20,495 nucleotides of DNA from Collinsella aerofaciens. Its GTDB lineage: Bacteria > Actinomycetota > Coriobacteriia > Coriobacteriales > Coriobacteriaceae. Under the pieces are notes generated by a model. The model searched no databases and was not told where the DNA came from. It saw only the letters and a program-made list of their open reading frames with translations. The stretch covers positions 1 to 20,495 of the forward strand of contig JAUUSS010000035.1 of NCBI GenBank assembly GCA_030841765.1. The letters are read 5' to 3'. A program made the translations under genes and the position numbers. Positions 7,402 to 13,671 of the stretch are shown one piece after another (within the stretch, counting starts at the first letter, position 1; the number at the start of each line of letters is the position of its first letter).

Positions 7402-7437
7402 AGGCAGATTTTTGGGACATACCTAAAAAATCTGCCT
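7402..7437 (+). terminator. Terminator of the DUF308-yaiI unit
   Basis: AGGCAGATTTTT (7402-7413) pairs with AAAAATCTGCCT (7426-7437) around a 12-base loop, followed by ATTTGTTTT. It begins 4 bases after the stop codon. Confidence 0.85.
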
Positions 7438-7482
7438 ATTTGTTTTGAGCGGTGTGAGCTCTCAGGATCCATGGCTCAACAA

Positions 7483-7555
7483 AAAACGGGCTTCAAAATG
7501 CCATGCGTCGCCGCATTGTGCAAGCGCCGTGCATGGCTATTTTGAAGCCCGTTTT
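7483..7555. terminator. Long bidirectional hairpin before the exporter gene's end
   Basis: Positions 7483-7506 and 7531-7555 form a 24-bp stem with only a 2-base bulge around a 24-base loop. Read on the minus strand it is followed by a run of six T (AAAAAA at 7481-7486 on plus), so it is a strong terminator for the exporter gene at 7567-8673. On the plus strand it is followed by GTTTTG and backs up the terminator at 7402-7437. Confidence 0.8.
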
Positions 7556-7566
7556 GTTAGGCCCAC

Positions 7567-8673
7567 TTAGAGGCCAAAGGCAGATAGGACGAGGCCCCAG
7601 CCAGCGCCGATGACGTACATCATGACCAGGAACACGGCGTTTTCGCGAGCGCTGCGATTGGTGCGGAACAGTACCAGATAACCCACGCCGGCGGAAATGA
7701 GCGTACCGGCGAGCATCGGTGCCAGTTGCAGTGCGCCTTCCAGATACAGCTGCGTAATGACCACGCTCGCCGAGCAGTTGGGGATCAGGCCGACAAGCGC
7801 CGAACCCAGGACGGCGAGCGTCTCGTTGCCACGCAGGAACTGCTCGATCGCGGACTCGCCAAAGGTCTCGAGCACGGCGACCAGAATCAGCGTCACCAGG
7901 AAAATGAATACCGATACCTGTACGGTATGTGAGATGGCGCTGCGGATAATCGACAGGACGGGCGAGCCTTCATGAGAGTGGGAGTGACCGTGGCCATGAT
8001 GGTGTTCATGCTCCCCCTCATGACCGTGATCATGGTCATGTCCATGTTCGTGCCCATGCCCGTGCTCGTCCTCATCCTCATCTTCATCGCAACCGCAATG
8101 GTCGTGCTCGCACAGCTCATGGATGTGGTCGGCGCTCACGCCCGCCTCGGCCACCTCGTCGATGATGTCACCGCCGCTGTGGTCGTCATGCGCGCAGTTA
8201 ACGTGCGCCGGATTGACAGCGGTTCCCAACACGGTACGACGAATCGCCGCATGCGCGCGGGCGTTGCGACGCAGGCCACGAATGGCAGCATCCACGATAA
8301 AGCCCGTGACCAGCGCGATCAGCGCTTTCGAAGCCAAAAGCATCGCCATAGTCTGCACGGGAACCTGCTCGGCAAGTAGCAGCGGCAGCATCTCGTCGGA
8401 GGTCGAGAGAAACACCGCCACCAGGGTGCCCAGCGTCACGACGCGACCGGCGTATAGCGTTGCCGCCATGGCCGAAAAGCCGCACTGCGGCACCATGCCC
8501 AGCAACGAGCCGGCCACGGGGCCAGCGGCGCCGGCACGCTTGATGGTACCGTTGACGCGATCGCCTGCCACATGCTCGAGCGTCTCGAGGACCAGATATG
8601 TCACCAACAAGAACGGCACCAGCGAGAGCGTGTCCTTGCCGGCGTCGAGCAGAATATCAATCAGCAAATCCAT
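7567..8673 (-). CDS. Predicted heavy-metal exporter with His-rich loop (ArsP_2 / putative Mn transporter type)
   Basis: This 368-residue inner-membrane protein has two homologous-looking membrane halves. The first (about residues 13-135) contains GMVPQCGFSAMAATLYAGRV; the second (about 245-368) contains GLIPNCSASVVITQLYLEGA. The paired P-x-C motifs and overall length match the PF11449-type 'putative 10TM heavy-metal exporter', annotated elsewhere as putative manganese transporter. A cytoplasmic linker (about 157-236) holds an acidic run DEDEDEDE followed by some two dozen His residues in HGH/HEH/HDH repeats plus several Cys, an obvious metal buffer. It probably moves a divalent metal out of the cell; Zn, Mn, Co and Ni cannot be told apart by sequence. 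A candidate promoter with repeated motifs lies at 8706-8763. A nearby zinc module supports a metal role. Confidence 0.8.
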   Translation of the reverse strand: MDLLIDILLDAGKDTLSLVPFLLVTYLVLETLEHVAGDRVNGTIKRAGAAGPVAGSLLGMVPQCGFSAMAATLYAGRVVTLGTLVAVFLSTSDEMLPLLLAEQVPVQTMAMLLASKALIALVTGFIVDAAIRGLRRNARAHAAIRRTVLGTAVNPAHVNCAHDDHSGGDIIDEVAEAGVSADHIHELCEHDHCGCDEDEDEDEHGHGHEHGHDHDHGHEGEHEHHHGHGHSHSHEGSPVLSIIRSAISHTVQVSVFIFLVTLILVAVLETFGESAIEQFLRGNETLAVLGSALVGLIPNCSASVVITQLYLEGALQLAPMLAGTLISAGVGYLVLFRTNRSARENAVFLVMMYVIGAGWGLVLSAFGL

Positions 8674-8705
8674 GACGGATGGAACCTTTCGTGTCTTTCG
8701 GCAGC

Positions 8706-8751
8706 ATTGTAAAAGTCCTAGCGGTCAACTAGGGTATTGTAATTGTCCTAG
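8706..8751 (-). promoter_or_regulatory. Direct repeat CTAGGAC-N2-TTACAAT, candidate operator
   Basis: On the minus strand CTAGGACNNTTACAAT occurs twice (8736-8751 and 8706-8721), exactly 30 bases apart, in front of the exporter gene. The upstream copy overlaps the predicted -10 box, and a CCTAG/CTAGG inverted repeat lies between. This is the expected layout of a repressor or metal-regulator site; the regulator is unknown. Confidence 0.45.
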
Positions 8752-8763
8752 GCGCGATGCCAA
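8736..8763 (-). promoter_or_regulatory. Candidate promoter of the metal exporter gene
   Basis: On the minus strand TTGGCA (8758-8763) and TACAAT (8736-8741) are separated by 16 bases, a good sigma-70-type pair. Transcription would start near 8729, giving a leader of about 55 bases before ATG 8673. Confidence 0.5.
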
Positions 8764-8844
8764 TAGTTGCCCATGGTAAACTATCATCTCGCCATAACTC
8801 GACAAACCCGAGCCGCACAACGCGGCCCGTCCAAGGAGCAGCAT

Positions 8845-9813
8845 ATGAACGTATCGCAAGCACTCGAATACGAGCGCCAGCCGTTTATCCCCATGTTTAT
8901 CTACGGCGACCACGGCGCCATGGAGTCCGAGCGCCAGAAGGGCGAGGAGGCCCTCAAGGTGCTCGAGACTGAGTACTTTACCGCCGAGGACGACCCCGGC
9001 TTCGACTTTGCCACCGTGCGCGACCTAGCCGACCGCAACCGCGACCTGTGCGACCAGATTGGCGAGGCGCGCCTGCGCAACGTGACGCCCGCGACGCTTT
9101 CGCGCGGCCTGTCCGACGCCGACACCTGCGCCGCCATCGGAAAGATGCAACCGCGCCCCGCCGCGGCCGTCCGGGGCGCGAGCCGGGGCGCCCGCGACGC
9201 GCGGGGCGTCGCGGTCGCCCGCAAGCCCATTCAGGGCACGGTGCTCGGCATCGACATCGAGACCACCGGCCGTGCACCCGAGCGCGGCTACATCATCAAC
9301 GTGGGCTGGGAGATCATGGAGCTCACCAGCGACGCCGTCCCGCATGACGCCGAGGCACACTACTGCGGCCTGCCCGATATCTACCGCGGCGAGGATGTGC
9401 CGTTGTCGAATATCCACCACATCACCTGGGACGACATCGACGGCAAAACGCCCTTCCGCGAGAACAAGGAGCTGCAAAAGCAGCTGCTCAAGCTTATGAA
9501 GAAGTACCCGTACATGGCGCACAACGCCGCCTTTGAGGACAGCTGGTTCAAGATCCACCTGGACGGTTACGCCGAGGCACGCCGCGCAGGCAAGATCATC
9601 GTCATCGACTCGCGCCAGATCTGCCGCAGCCTGGACGCCGACGTGCGCTCGCTCCCCCGCGAGTCCGCGCCCGCCGCGCTCGAGAACTGGGCACGCCGCC
9701 GTGGCATCCTCGCCGCCGACGCCAACGAGCAGCACCTGGGCCTCGACGACACCGACCTCATGCTCCGCACCGTCCAGGCCGAGTTCAACCTCAAGAACCT
9801 GTTTGCCAAGTAA
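8845..9813 (+). CDS. DEDDh-type 3'-5' exonuclease (DnaQ-like)
   Basis: This 322-residue protein has a C-terminal DnaQ-like 3'-5' exonuclease domain from about residue 130. Exo I is LGIDIETTG (Asp137, Glu139), Exo II is AHNAAFED (Asp232), and Exo III is QHLGLDDTDLM (His297, Asp302), giving the complete DEDDh set of metal ligands. Such domains act in proofreading, RNA processing or repair; nothing here shows which. The first 100 residues form a mostly helical, acidic region without a family I recognise, joined by an Arg/Ala/Gly-rich linker (about 104-127). The start is set by CAAGGAG 6 bases before ATG 8845; an in-frame upstream ATG at 8767 has no such site. The gene is monocistronic and ends at a strong terminator. 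It is divergent from the metal exporter. Confidence 0.85.
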   Translation: MNVSQALEYERQPFIPMFIYGDHGAMESERQKGEEALKVLETEYFTAEDDPGFDFATVRDLADRNRDLCDQIGEARLRNVTPATLSRGLSDADTCAAIGKMQPRPAAAVRGASRGARDARGVAVARKPIQGTVLGIDIETTGRAPERGYIINVGWEIMELTSDAVPHDAEAHYCGLPDIYRGEDVPLSNIHHITWDDIDGKTPFRENKELQKQLLKLMKKYPYMAHNAAFEDSWFKIHLDGYAEARRAGKIIVIDSRQICRSLDADVRSLPRESAPAALENWARRRGILAADANEQHLGLDDTDLMLRTVQAEFNLKNLFAK

Positions 9814-9900
9814 AAGCGCCATTCGCGAGCAATACCTGTCGGGCCATAGCGCCTGTGTAAAAGCGATACGCCGAGACGCTCCTCTCAAGCGACGCAATGC

Positions 9901-9928
9901 GGGCCGATATCCAAGTGGATATCGGCCC
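9901..9928 (+). terminator. Exonuclease gene terminator
   Basis: A perfect 12-bp stem (GGGCCGATATCC with GGATATCGGCCC) and AAGT loop is followed by ATTTTTG. It lies 87 bases after the stop codon; the intervening bases show no ORF or other structure. The 110 bases after it, up to the arsR-type promoter, show nothing I can identify. Confidence 0.9.
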
Positions 9929-10042
9929 ATTTTTGCACGTCGCTAAGGTATCCACGTTGGCATCGGCGGCCTTATCCGAGCCCATCGATGCCCTTAGCCG
10001 CCACTAGGGCCATTCGATAGCAAAATATTTCACAAATATATA

Positions 10043-10070
10043 TTGACATATGAACATGCGCTCATATACT
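10043..10070 (+). promoter_or_regulatory. Promoter of the ArsR/SmtB-type regulator gene
   Basis: TTGACA (10043-10048) and TATACT (10065-10070) are separated by 16 bases, a near-consensus promoter. The spacer is entirely occupied by operator 1, so bound repressor would block RNA polymerase directly. Confidence 0.8.
10047..10068. promoter_or_regulatory. Operator 1 of the zinc-type regulator
   Basis: This imperfect palindrome has the core ATGAACATGCGCTCAT and resembles SmtB/CzrA-family operators (TGAAC...GTTCA type). It fills the spacer between the -35 and -10 boxes. Operator 2 is its exact 22-base reverse complement. Confidence 0.75.
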
Positions 10071-10081
10071 CGGAAGTAAGT

Positions 10082-10103
10082 TATATGAGCGCATGTTCAT
10101 ATG
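10082..10103. promoter_or_regulatory. Operator 2 of the zinc-type regulator
   Basis: All 22 bases are the exact reverse complement of operator 1, after a 13-base spacer. The centre-to-centre distance is 35 bases. It lies just past the predicted transcription start and ends beside the AAAGGA ribosome-binding site. Confidence 0.75.
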
Positions 10104-10116
10104 AAAGGATATTGCG

Positions 10117-10485
10117 ATGAGCGATCCCGTTGATGAAATAAAGTCCAGCATCGACACCACCATCGTGCCCGACATCCCCACCACCTGCTCGCCCGAGGAC
10201 CTTCCCGACGAGGAGCTTCTCTACGACCTCGCCGACCTGTTCAAGGTCTTCAGCGACACCACGCGCATCAAGATCCTCTATGCCCTCATGGGCCGCGAGC
10301 TCTGCGTGGCAGACATCGCCGAAGCGACCGAAACCTCGCAGTCCGCGGTGTCGCACCAGCTGCGTACACTCAAGCAGTCGCACCTGGTTAAATTCCGGCG
10401 CGACGGGCGCAATATCCTATACTCGCTCGCCGACGACCACGTCTACACCATGCTCAACCAGGGCATGAGCCACATCTGCGAATAG
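10117..10485 (+). CDS. ArsR/SmtB-family metal-responsive repressor, zinc-type
   Basis: This 122-residue winged-helix repressor contains the ArsR-family core FKVFSDTTRIKILYAL (42-57), ELCVADIAEA (61-70) and the recognition helix SQSAVSHQLRTLKQ (74-87). The C-terminal alpha-5 region shows Asp106-x-His108 and His119-x2-Glu122, the same spacing as the zinc site of SmtB and CzrA (D-x-H-x10-H-x2-E), with Glu122 as the last residue. Cys63 in ELCV is present, but the second Cys of an ELCVCDL-type alpha-3 site is Ala, so Zn(II)-type sensing through alpha-5 is most likely. In apo form it should bind the operators at 10047-10068, 10082-10103 and 10825-10844 and release on metal binding. It heads the unit containing the HMA protein and P-type ATPase. 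AAAGGA lies 7 bases before ATG 10117. Confidence 0.92.
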   Translation: MSDPVDEIKSSIDTTIVPDIPTTCSPEDLPDEELLYDLADLFKVFSDTTRIKILYALMGRELCVADIAEATETSQSAVSHQLRTLKQSHLVKFRRDGRNILYSLADDHVYTMLNQGMSHICE

Positions 10486-10548
10486 CGACTAACCACGGTA
10501 CCAGCGCGGCCTGCACCCAAGCCGCAAATACAGGGAAAGGAACCCACC

Positions 10549-10767
10549 ATGAAAAAGCAGTTTAAGCTCGATGAGATCGACTGCGCCAACTGCGCGCGTA
10601 AGCTTCAGGACGAGCTGGCCAAGCTCGAGGGCGTCAAGTCCGTTTCGGTCAACTTTATGACCCAGAAGCTAACGCTCGAGGCCGATGAAGCCGAGTTCGA
10701 CGAGGTCCTCGACCGCGTTGTGGAGTTCACCGCCGACGCCGAGCCGGACTGCGAGATCATTCTCTAG
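10549..10767 (+). CDS. Stand-alone heavy-metal-associated (HMA) domain protein
   Basis: This 72-residue protein is a single HMA domain, with the ferredoxin-like beta-alpha-beta pattern and the metal-binding loop IDCANCA (Cys12, Cys15). In ZntA/CadA-type pumps the equivalent domain is fused to the N-terminus; here it is a separate polypeptide encoded just before an ATPase that lacks it. It could deliver Zn(II) or Cd(II) to the pump or buffer the metal in the cytoplasm. The last residues (AEPDCEIIL) hold another Cys, Cys69. A GGGAAAGGAA ribosome-binding site precedes ATG 10549. It follows the regulator gene by 63 bases, with no terminator visible between them. Confidence 0.88.
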   Translation: MKKQFKLDEIDCANCARKLQDELAKLEGVKSVSVNFMTQKLTLEADEAEFDEVLDRVVEFTADAEPDCEIIL

Positions 10768-10788
10768 CCCAGGTTTACGCCAACCCGC

Positions 10789-10811
10789 AAGGCCGCGCTT
10801 GCCGCGGCCTT
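10789..10811 (+). terminator. Weak hairpin between HMA gene and ATPase gene
   Basis: A perfect 9-bp stem (AAGGCCGCG with CGCGGCCTT) closes a 5-base loop. It is followed by TGCTCG with no T-run, so it is more likely an mRNA stabiliser or partial attenuator than a full stop. It sits 14 bases before operator 3. Confidence 0.45.
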
Positions 10812-10824
10812 TGCTCGCGAAATT

Positions 10825-10844
10825 GTATGAGCGAGTGTTCATAC
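10825..10844. promoter_or_regulatory. Operator 3 in front of the P-type ATPase
   Basis: GTATGAGCGAGTGTTCATAC shares TATGAGCG-N2-TGTTCATA with operator 2, lying 24 bases before the ATPase start. It implies a second, separately repressed promoter for the ATPase, although no clean -35/-10 pair can be seen. Confidence 0.7.
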
Positions 10845-10867
10845 ATTCAAATGGGAGGATACGAGTC

Positions 10868-12820
10868 ATGGCCACCGCCGACCCCAAGAAGAAAAAGAAG
10901 AAGCGCAAGAAAAAAGAGTCACTCGAGCATAAGCGCAACCGCATCCTGGTAGCGCTGGGCATTTTTGCCGTGGTGTACGCCCTCGATGAGCTCGGCACCC
11001 TCACTGCCGCATTCGGCACCCCGGGCGACATCTACGCCAGCTTTGTGCTGTTCCTCGTGCCGTTTTTGATTGCCGGCTACGACGTACTGCAAAAGGCATT
11101 CAATAACATCCGCCGCGGCAAGGCCTTCGACGAGAGCTTCCTCATGGCCGTCGCGACCATCGGCGCGTTTGCCATGGTGCTCTTCCCCGACACCGATCCG
11201 CACATGGCCGAAGGCGCCGCCGTCATGCTGTTCTACCAGGTCGGCGAGCTGTTCCAGGCATACGCCGTGGGCAAGAGCCGTAAATCGATCAGCGCCATGA
11301 TGGACATCGCACCCGACTACGCCAACGTCGAACAACCCGACGGCACACTCGAACAGGTCTTCCCCGATGACATCGCCGTCGGCACCGTCATCGTGGTCAA
11401 GCCCGGCGAGCGCGTGCCCATCGACGGCGTCATCGTCGAAGGCGAAACCCAGCTCGACACCGCCGCCCTTACCGGTGAGTCGGTCCCCCGCCCGGCCAAA
11501 ACCGGAGACGATATCATCAGCGGCTGCATCAACATGACGGGGCTCATCCACGTGCGCACCACCAAGCCCTTTGGCGAGTCCACCGTCGCGCGCGTCCTGG
11601 AGCTCGTAGAAAACGCCAGCGAAAAGAAGGCGCGCACCGAGAACTTCATCACGCGCTTTGCCCGCATCTACACGCCCGCCGTCACCGGCGCTGCCGCGGT
11701 ACTCGCGCTCGGCGGCGGCTTGGTCACCGGCGCCTGGTCCGACTGGATCCTGCGCGGCCTGACCTTCCTGGTCGTCAGCTGCCCGTGCGCGCTCGTGATC
11801 AGCGTGCCGCTGAGCTTCTTTGGCGGCATCGGCGGCGCGTCCAAGCTGGGCGTTCTCATCAAGGGTTCTAACTACCTCGAGACGCTCGCCGACGTGGACA
11901 CCGTCGTCTTTGACAAGACGGGCACCCTCACCAACGGCACGTTCTCGGTGGTCGCGGTACACCCCGAGGCCGGCTATACCGAGCAGTCGTTGCTCGAAGT
12001 CGCAGCCCTTGCTGAGTCGTTCTCCGATCACCCCATCGCGCAGTCCGTACGTGTCGCCTACCAGGGCGAGGTCGACCCCAAGCGCGTAAGCGACTCCACC
12101 AACGACGCGGGCCATGGCGTGACGGCAACCATCGACGGCAAGCACGTCGTCGTTGGCAACGCAAAGATGCTCGCCGCGGCCGGAGTCGAAGCGCCCGATT
12201 GCGAGGTCGTCGGCACCATCCTCCACGTGCTAGTCGATGGCATCTATGCCGGCCACATTGTAATTGCCGACACCATAAAGGCCGATGCCGAGCAGACGAT
12301 CCGCGACCTGCACGCCGCCGGCGTCAAGCGCACCGTCATGCTCACGGGCGACCGCGAGGAAGTGGCTGCTGCGGTGGCCAAGCGGCTGGGGCTCGACGAG
12401 TTCCACGCGCAGCTGCTGCCGGGCGACAAGGTCGAGCGCGTCGAGGCATTGCTGGCGGCCGAATCGGGCAAGGGCAAGCTCGCCTTTGTAGGCGACGGCA
12501 TCAACGATGCGCCCGTGCTCACCCGTGCAGACGTTGGCATTGCCATGGGCGCCATGGGTTCCGACGCCGCAATTGAGGCTGCCGACGTCGTGCTCATGGA
12601 CGACAAGCCTTCCAACATTTCCCGCGCGATCCGCGTGGCGCGCAAGACCATGACGATTGTTTGGCAGAACATCATCTTTGCGCTGGGCATTAAGTTGCTG
12701 ATTCTGGTGCTCGCGGCGCTGGGCATCGCCAATATGTGGCTCGCCGTCTTTGGCGACGTGGGCGTGGCGATTATCGCCATCCTGAATGCCATGCGCGCGA
12801 TGGGTGTCAAGAACCTGTAG
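10868..12820 (+). CDS. P1B-type heavy-metal ATPase (Zn/Cd exporter), no N-terminal HMA domain
   Basis: This 650-residue pump uses ATP to export a soft or borderline divalent metal. Visible parts: a Lys-rich cytoplasmic tail (residues 7-16, almost all Lys), transmembrane helices from about 26, actuator motif TGES (202-205), the metal-passage motif SCPCAL (304-309, Cys305 and Cys307), phosphorylation motif DKTGTLT (Asp349), SDHP, TGDRE, and VGDGINDAP. CPC plus the final-helix Asp in GDVGVAIIA matches the P1B-2 Zn/Cd/Pb group (ZntA/CadA). Those pumps usually begin with an HMA domain, here missing and encoded separately at 10549-10767. GGGAGG lies 11 bases before ATG 10868. Operator 3 in front suggests direct control by the ArsR-type repressor. 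A long palindrome follows the stop. Confidence 0.93.
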   Translation: MATADPKKKKKKRKKKESLEHKRNRILVALGIFAVVYALDELGTLTAAFGTPGDIYASFVLFLVPFLIAGYDVLQKAFNNIRRGKAFDESFLMAVATIGAFAMVLFPDTDPHMAEGAAVMLFYQVGELFQAYAVGKSRKSISAMMDIAPDYANVEQPDGTLEQVFPDDIAVGTVIVVKPGERVPIDGVIVEGETQLDTAALTGESVPRPAKTGDDIISGCINMTGLIHVRTTKPFGESTVARVLELVENASEKKARTENFITRFARIYTPAVTGAAAVLALGGGLVTGAWSDWILRGLTFLVVSCPCALVISVPLSFFGGIGGASKLGVLIKGSNYLETLADVDTVVFDKTGTLTNGTFSVVAVHPEAGYTEQSLLEVAALAESFSDHPIAQSVRVAYQGEVDPKRVSDSTNDAGHGVTATIDGKHVVVGNAKMLAAAGVEAPDCEVVGTILHVLVDGIYAGHIVIADTIKADAEQTIRDLHAAGVKRTVMLTGDREEVAAAVAKRLGLDEFHAQLLPGDKVERVEALLAAESGKGKLAFVGDGINDAPVLTRADVGIAMGAMGSDAAIEAADVVLMDDKPSNISRAIRVARKTMTIVWQNIIFALGIKLLILVLAALGIANMWLAVFGDVGVAIIAILNAMRAMGVKNL

Positions 12821-12836
12821 CGTTCGTGGGCTGTCC

Positions 12837-12963
12837 GGCCGGGACCGGGCTTGGTTTTGAAAACGTCCTCGCGCATGAGGCCCGTCTTTCCTGCTCCTGC
12901 GGAGCAACGGAAAGGCGGGCCTCGCGCTGTGGAGTGTTTTCAAAACCAAACCCGGCCCCGGCC
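12837..12963. repeat. 127-bp near-perfect palindrome (MITE- or PU-like element)
   Basis: The two halves fold into one hairpin. The outer arms 12837-12864 and 12936-12963 pair over 28 bases with two mismatches (including GGTTTTGAAAAC with GTTTTCAAAACC). The inner arms 12877-12897 and 12901-12923 pair over 21 bases (GAGGCCCG, CTTTCC, TGCTCC blocks) around a 3-base loop TGC. Only the 12-base stretches between the arms fail to pair well. It sits 16 bases after the ATPase stop. It may end transcription, but is far longer than a terminator and lacks a T-run. The remaining bases up to 13099 show only small palindromes: GGACC-GCT-GGTCC (13039-13051) and GTTCGCGC-TTT-GCGCGAAC (13061-13079). Confidence 0.75.
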
Positions 12964-13060
12964 TGCGGTGACGTAGGTGGCAGTTCTTGGGCATCGCTTG
13001 CTGGCGGGGTTCCTTTGCTGAAATGGACTTGGCCGAAAGGACCGCTGGTCCCGGTCGCTG

Positions 13061-13079
13061 GTTCGCGCTTTGCGCGAAC
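13061..13079 (-). terminator. Hairpin after the DtxR-family gene
   Basis: GTTCGCGC pairs perfectly with GCGCGAAC around TTT, 20 bases past the stop codon on the minus strand. There is no T-run, so a role in termination is only tentative. Confidence 0.35.
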
Positions 13080-13099
13080 TCCGCGCTACTGGGGGTTCG

Positions 13100-13489
13100 T
13101 TAGGATTCCGCCGCTTGGCCCGTCGCCTCGCCCCGGTTCAGCATCGCCCTCAGTTTCTCGAAGCTTTCCTCGCTCAGGCAGTGCTCCATGTGGCAGCCCT
13201 CTTGCGACGCGACCTCAGCCGAAACACCCGCATCCTCCAGCAGCCCCACGAAAAAGCAGTGACGCTCCCACATTTGGCGAGCGACCTCCAGACCACGCTC
13301 CGTCAGATGAACGTCGCGCTTGCCCATTTCGACATAGCCGTTGCTTTCCAGCGTCGCCATGGCCTTGGAAACGCTCGCCTTGGTTACGCCGAGGTACTCC
13401 GCAACGTCGATCGAGCGCACGATGCCCTGGCGTTCCGACAGAACGTAGATCGATTCGAGATAGTCTTCTCCGGATTCACGTAGGGCCAT
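13100..13489 (-). CDS. DtxR/MntR-family metal-dependent regulator
   Basis: This 129-residue regulator has a winged helix (VRSIDVAEYLGVTKASVSKAMATLESNGYV, residues 24-53) and a metal-binding/dimerisation domain, without the C-terminal SH3 domain of full-size DtxR. Length and layout match Bacillus MntR: Asp9 and Glu12 in GEDYLE, His77, then Cys99, Glu102 and His103 in GCHMEH. Cys at position 99 replaces the Glu of MntR and is what iron-type DtxR/IdeR use (Cys102), so metal choice between Fe(II) and Mn(II) is unclear. With metal bound it should repress uptake genes or activate efflux genes. ATG 13489 is chosen for the AAAGGCGG upstream; the ATG at 13537 lacks one. Two GGCTAAC motifs lie upstream (minus strand). 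No metal uptake gene is adjacent. Confidence 0.9.
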   Translation of the reverse strand: MALRESGEDYLESIYVLSERQGIVRSIDVAEYLGVTKASVSKAMATLESNGYVEMGKRDVHLTERGLEVARQMWERHCFFVGLLEDAGVSAEVASQEGCHMEHCLSEESFEKLRAMLNRGEATGQAAES

Positions 13490-13514
13490 GGGCCGCCTTT
13501 CGCGATGATTGCTA

Positions 13515-13593
13515 GTTAGCCTTTGGATACTTTCCACGGCTTACTTTACCGCAAAAGTTGCCCATGTCTTACTACTTTGCCTAAAAGTTAGCC
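13515..13593 (-). promoter_or_regulatory. Two GGCTAAC motifs upstream of the DtxR-family gene
   Basis: On the minus strand AAGGCTAACTAG (ending at 13515-13521) and CGGCTAACTTTTAGGC (around 13587-13593) resemble halves of DtxR/IdeR boxes (AGGTTAGGCTAACCT). A looser 21-22 base direct repeat (GG--AACTTTT...GG-AAAGTA) also occurs here. Autoregulation is plausible but not shown. Confidence 0.35.
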
Positions 13594-13627
13594 GTGTTTC
13601 ACAAAACGAGCGGGACGAAAACAAAAT

Positions 13628-13655
13628 GGGAACACGCCCCGCAAGGAGTGTCCCC
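13628..13655 (-). terminator. Terminator of the ABC-F / HAD unit
   Basis: On the minus strand GGGGACAC pairs with GTGTTCCC (one mismatch) around a 12-base loop, followed by ATTTTGTTTTCG. It starts 17 bases after the HAD gene stop. The remaining 130 bases up to the DtxR-family start hold the regulatory motifs described separately. Confidence 0.65.
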
Positions 13656-13671
13656 AAGTGCCGAGCCGCAA

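Noticed and set aside
7970..8110. Apparent CATG/CATGGTC tandem repeat, considered as a CRISPR or microsatellite
   Set aside because: It is explained by His, Glu, Asp and Gly codons of the exporter's His-rich loop; there are no regular repeats or spacers.
10919..12226. 435-codon minus-strand open frame opposite the P-type ATPase
   Set aside because: It is a shadow of a complete ATPase gene with every catalytic motif.
12736..13515. Plus-strand open frame running through the 127-bp palindrome
   Set aside because: The product is Pro/Arg/Ser-rich without family similarity, overlaps the ATPase end and the DtxR-family gene, and crosses a hairpin.
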